DNA of 64,000 nucleotides, taken from assembly GCA_021234535.1 (NCBI GenBank), contig CM037841.1, positions 11,490,825 through 11,554,824 on the forward strand, written 5' to 3'. Shown here piece by piece: positions 62,001-64,000 of this stretch (positions within the stretch are counted from its first letter, which is position 1; the number at the start of each line of letters is the position of its first letter). The notes beneath the pieces were generated by a model that saw nothing but the letters and a program-made list of their open reading frames with translations, was not told the origin of the DNA and searched no databases. This stretch comes from Stichopus chloronotus. Taxonomy: Eukaryota; Echinodermata; Holothuroidea; Aspidochirotida; Stichopodidae. The position numbers were made by a program, and so were the translations under genes.

Positions 62001-63010
62001 AAAAAGACCAGAAAAAGCAAACACTTGTATGATGGTATGAAAAAAAAGTTTCCTGTTTCGAATATTTACATAAGCCAATCCCAAGACACCTCAAGAAGGG
62101 AAACTAATGGATGTAGAGTTACGAGAGAAGAGCATACCTTCACAAAGTGGTCACCAAATAGCTCTCTAGAATTTCCGAGATCCGATGTCTTTAAAATTTT
62201 GTATATAATTTTAAATATAAATCCTTTATTTTATATGAAAAACATAAGAAAATGCAAATACTGAGGTGAGTTTTTTCATATTTTGTCTTCAAACATCTAG
62301 AAAATGTGAAAAGACCGGTCAAAATAGTGGATAATACACTTGTAATTCGACATTTTTTCCAAAGTATAACCAGAAAAAAGAAACGTCTAAGCCACCATTT
62401 TATCAGGAATAAGAATCCAACCAATCTTTGTTTTTCACATATTGAGTATTTTCTTATTGTAAGTTGATCTAATTTAATGTATATATGACCAAAAACAAAA
62501 CTCTTCTCAACTCTCTTCCAATATAAATCTCCAGAGAATTAATTTTATAATTTCAAAAAGAAAGGGAAAAAATGAGGAAATCTTTGCACAGCATTATACA
62601 CACACAAAAAATTCTCCTTTGTTTCTGCAACATTGTTACCGTTATTTAATTTTAAACAAAATTACGTCTTTACCGTCAGTAAGAAAATGTACAGAGTACT
62701 CTTTGGATAAAAAAATTTACATGACAGGAAAATGAAAAATGATACGAGACAAAGGAATCCAAACAGACTTCTGTACTAATCTGTTGTAGCTCACAAAAGA
62801 GAAGCAGTTGTTGTTAAGGGTGCAGTATCTGATTTACAGAGAGGGGTAGGTCATAGAAGTTACCACAAACTGAATCATTCACATTTCCTTGTTTCATTTC
62901 AGTTTCTTGCTTAACTTTCAACTCTTTGATGAAAACAATTTTCTTGAAACATTCTGCCCAAGTTTACACTCTTGGTGCTGTCTCTGATTTACCTTTCAAA
63001 CTGTGCATTT
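59015..63010. other. No gene recognised
   Basis: AT-rich sequence with an (ATA)/(AAT)n microsatellite at about 60409-60434 and short A and T tracts. The 3' UTR of the olfactomedin gene must occupy the left part, but I found no convincing AATAAA. Open frames on either strand are short and without motif. Confidence 0.45.
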
Positions 63011-63592
63011 GATCACCCTATCAACACCACCTATCCTGCATTTGATCACCCTATCAACACCTCCTACCCTGCATCTGATCACCCTATCAACACCTCCTAT
63101 CCTGCATCTGATCACCCTATCAACACCTCCTATCCTGCATCTGATCACCCTATCAACACCTCCTATCCTGCATCTGATCACCCTATCAACACCTCCTACC
63201 TTGCATTTGATCACCCTATCAACACCTCCTATCCTGCATCTGATCACCCTGTCAACACCTCCTATCCTGCATTTGATCACCCTATCAACACCTCCTATCC
63301 TGCATTTGATCATCCAATCAACACCTCCTCTCTTGCATCTGATCACTCTGTCAACATGTCCTATCCTGCATTTGATCACTCTATCAACACCTCCTATCCT
63401 GCATTTGATCATCCAATCAACACCTCCTATCTTGCATCTGATCACCCTGTCAGCACCTCCTATCCTGCATTTGATCACCCTATCAACACCTCCTATCTTG
63501 CATCTAATCACCCTGTCAACATGTCCTATCCTGCATCTGATCACCCTATCAACACCTCCTATCCTACATTTGATCATCCTACCAAACTCTAG
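63011..63592. repeat. 33-bp minisatellite, about 17.5 copies
   Basis: A unit of 33 bp (11 codons in the frame reading DHPINTSYPAS) is repeated about 17 times, with a partial copy at the right end. Variation is mostly at a few positions (PAS/PAF/LAS; PIN/PVN). Because the unit length is a multiple of three and lacks stops, long open frames exist on + (62972-63592 and 63003-63779) and on - (62996-63613). The first has an upstream hydrophobic start, but there is no splice or promoter evidence. I treat it as a noncoding minisatellite, with a secreted repeat protein as the less likely alternative. Confidence 0.85.
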
Positions 63593-63780
63593 CATTGTAC
63601 ATGTGACTACCATACCAGCTCTAGTTACCTATCTTGGACTAGTCTGTCAACTACTCTGCAGTAGTGCAACCACCCACAATCCGCATTTCGTTGAGAACAG
63701 ACCGCAGCCATTACTTACAAGCATCATTGTGAAAAGGCCTGAAAGCGTCAATGAATGCTCTCACCCAGAAACAGAATAAC

Positions 63781-64000
63781 CCATGATAAGGTGTTTATTT
63801 TAGAGAAAAAAATCTTATTTTTAAAAATCAATATTTGTGGATAGAGTGACAAGTTTCTGGCAGACTGAAATTCAGGAATTTTTTACTCAGAAATAATTTG
63901 TTCTCCCAAACTTCCAAAGATTCAAATGATGGGTCTTAGGTAACACATCTTCTGCATAGTGTTTTGATCAAAATAATATTTTGCAGATGTTTAGTGATGA
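63781..64000 (+). mobile_element. Partial copy of the TTAAAGGG MITE family at the window edge
   Basis: Landmarks in the order of the intact copies are AAGGTGTTTATTTTAGAGAAAA-like left part, CAATATTTGTGGAT, AGAAATAATTTGTTC, CCAAACTT, ATTCAAATGATG, and ATCTTCTGCATAGTGTTTTG. The right half lies beyond the window. It is more diverged than the copies at 26511 and 30831. Confidence 0.6.

Noticed and set aside
62996..63613. 205-codon open frame on -
   Set aside because: Shadow of the 33-bp minisatellite, whose period divisible by three keeps several frames open.

Overview
This is a eukaryotic, intron-rich, AT-rich window. I see no bacterial operons, rRNA or CRISPR. Three protein-coding genes are supported, all on the + strand. 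The likely source is a marine invertebrate deuterostome, probably an echinoderm such as a sea cucumber. That is an inference from an amassin-like coiled-coil/olfactomedin protein, many (G)n/(C)n tracts, dense small DNA transposons and LINE reverse-transcriptase relics; I cannot name the species.

Layout. 1-9.4 kb: no convincing gene. It holds two decayed 3' ends of a non-LTR retrotransposon reverse transcriptase (about 5.08-5.70 and 7.65-8.33 kb) and a small MITE. 9.44-31.8 kb: a nine-exon gene for a seven-transmembrane GOST (GPR107/TMEM87-type, 'Lung 7-TM') protein. Its introns carry a palindrome-array foldback element, a 150-bp tandem family rich in direct AGGTCA repeats, a 140-bp tandem array and members of a MITE family ending in TTAAAGGG. 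31.8-42.1 kb: mostly repeats, including a second AGGTCA array, hAT-like relics and an (AT)-rich block, plus one unrecognised candidate terminal exon at 33.9 kb. 42.1-49.5 kb: a myosin II regulatory light chain gene whose start codon probably sits alone at the end of exon 1. One intron holds an 828-bp hAT-type element with a perfect 8-bp target duplication. 49.5-53.0 kb: no gene seen. 53.0-59.0 kb: a secreted coiled-coil/olfactomedin gene with a TATA-like box. Its olfactomedin domain is cut by an in-frame TAG, and conserved domain sequence continues for 42 more codons in the same frame. 59-64 kb: no gene seen, then a 33-bp minisatellite that is open in several frames, and a partial MITE copy at the window edge.

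The three genes have unrelated jobs: secretory-pathway membrane protein, actomyosin regulation, and a secreted adhesion or aggregation protein. They do not form a functional cluster. The most noteworthy observations are the interrupted olfactomedin gene, the palindrome-array element, the dispersed tandem family carrying direct-repeat-1 nuclear receptor motifs, and the hAT element with a complete insertion signature. Exon boundaries were read by eye from splice consensus and reading-phase continuity; no alignment or gene-prediction program was run.
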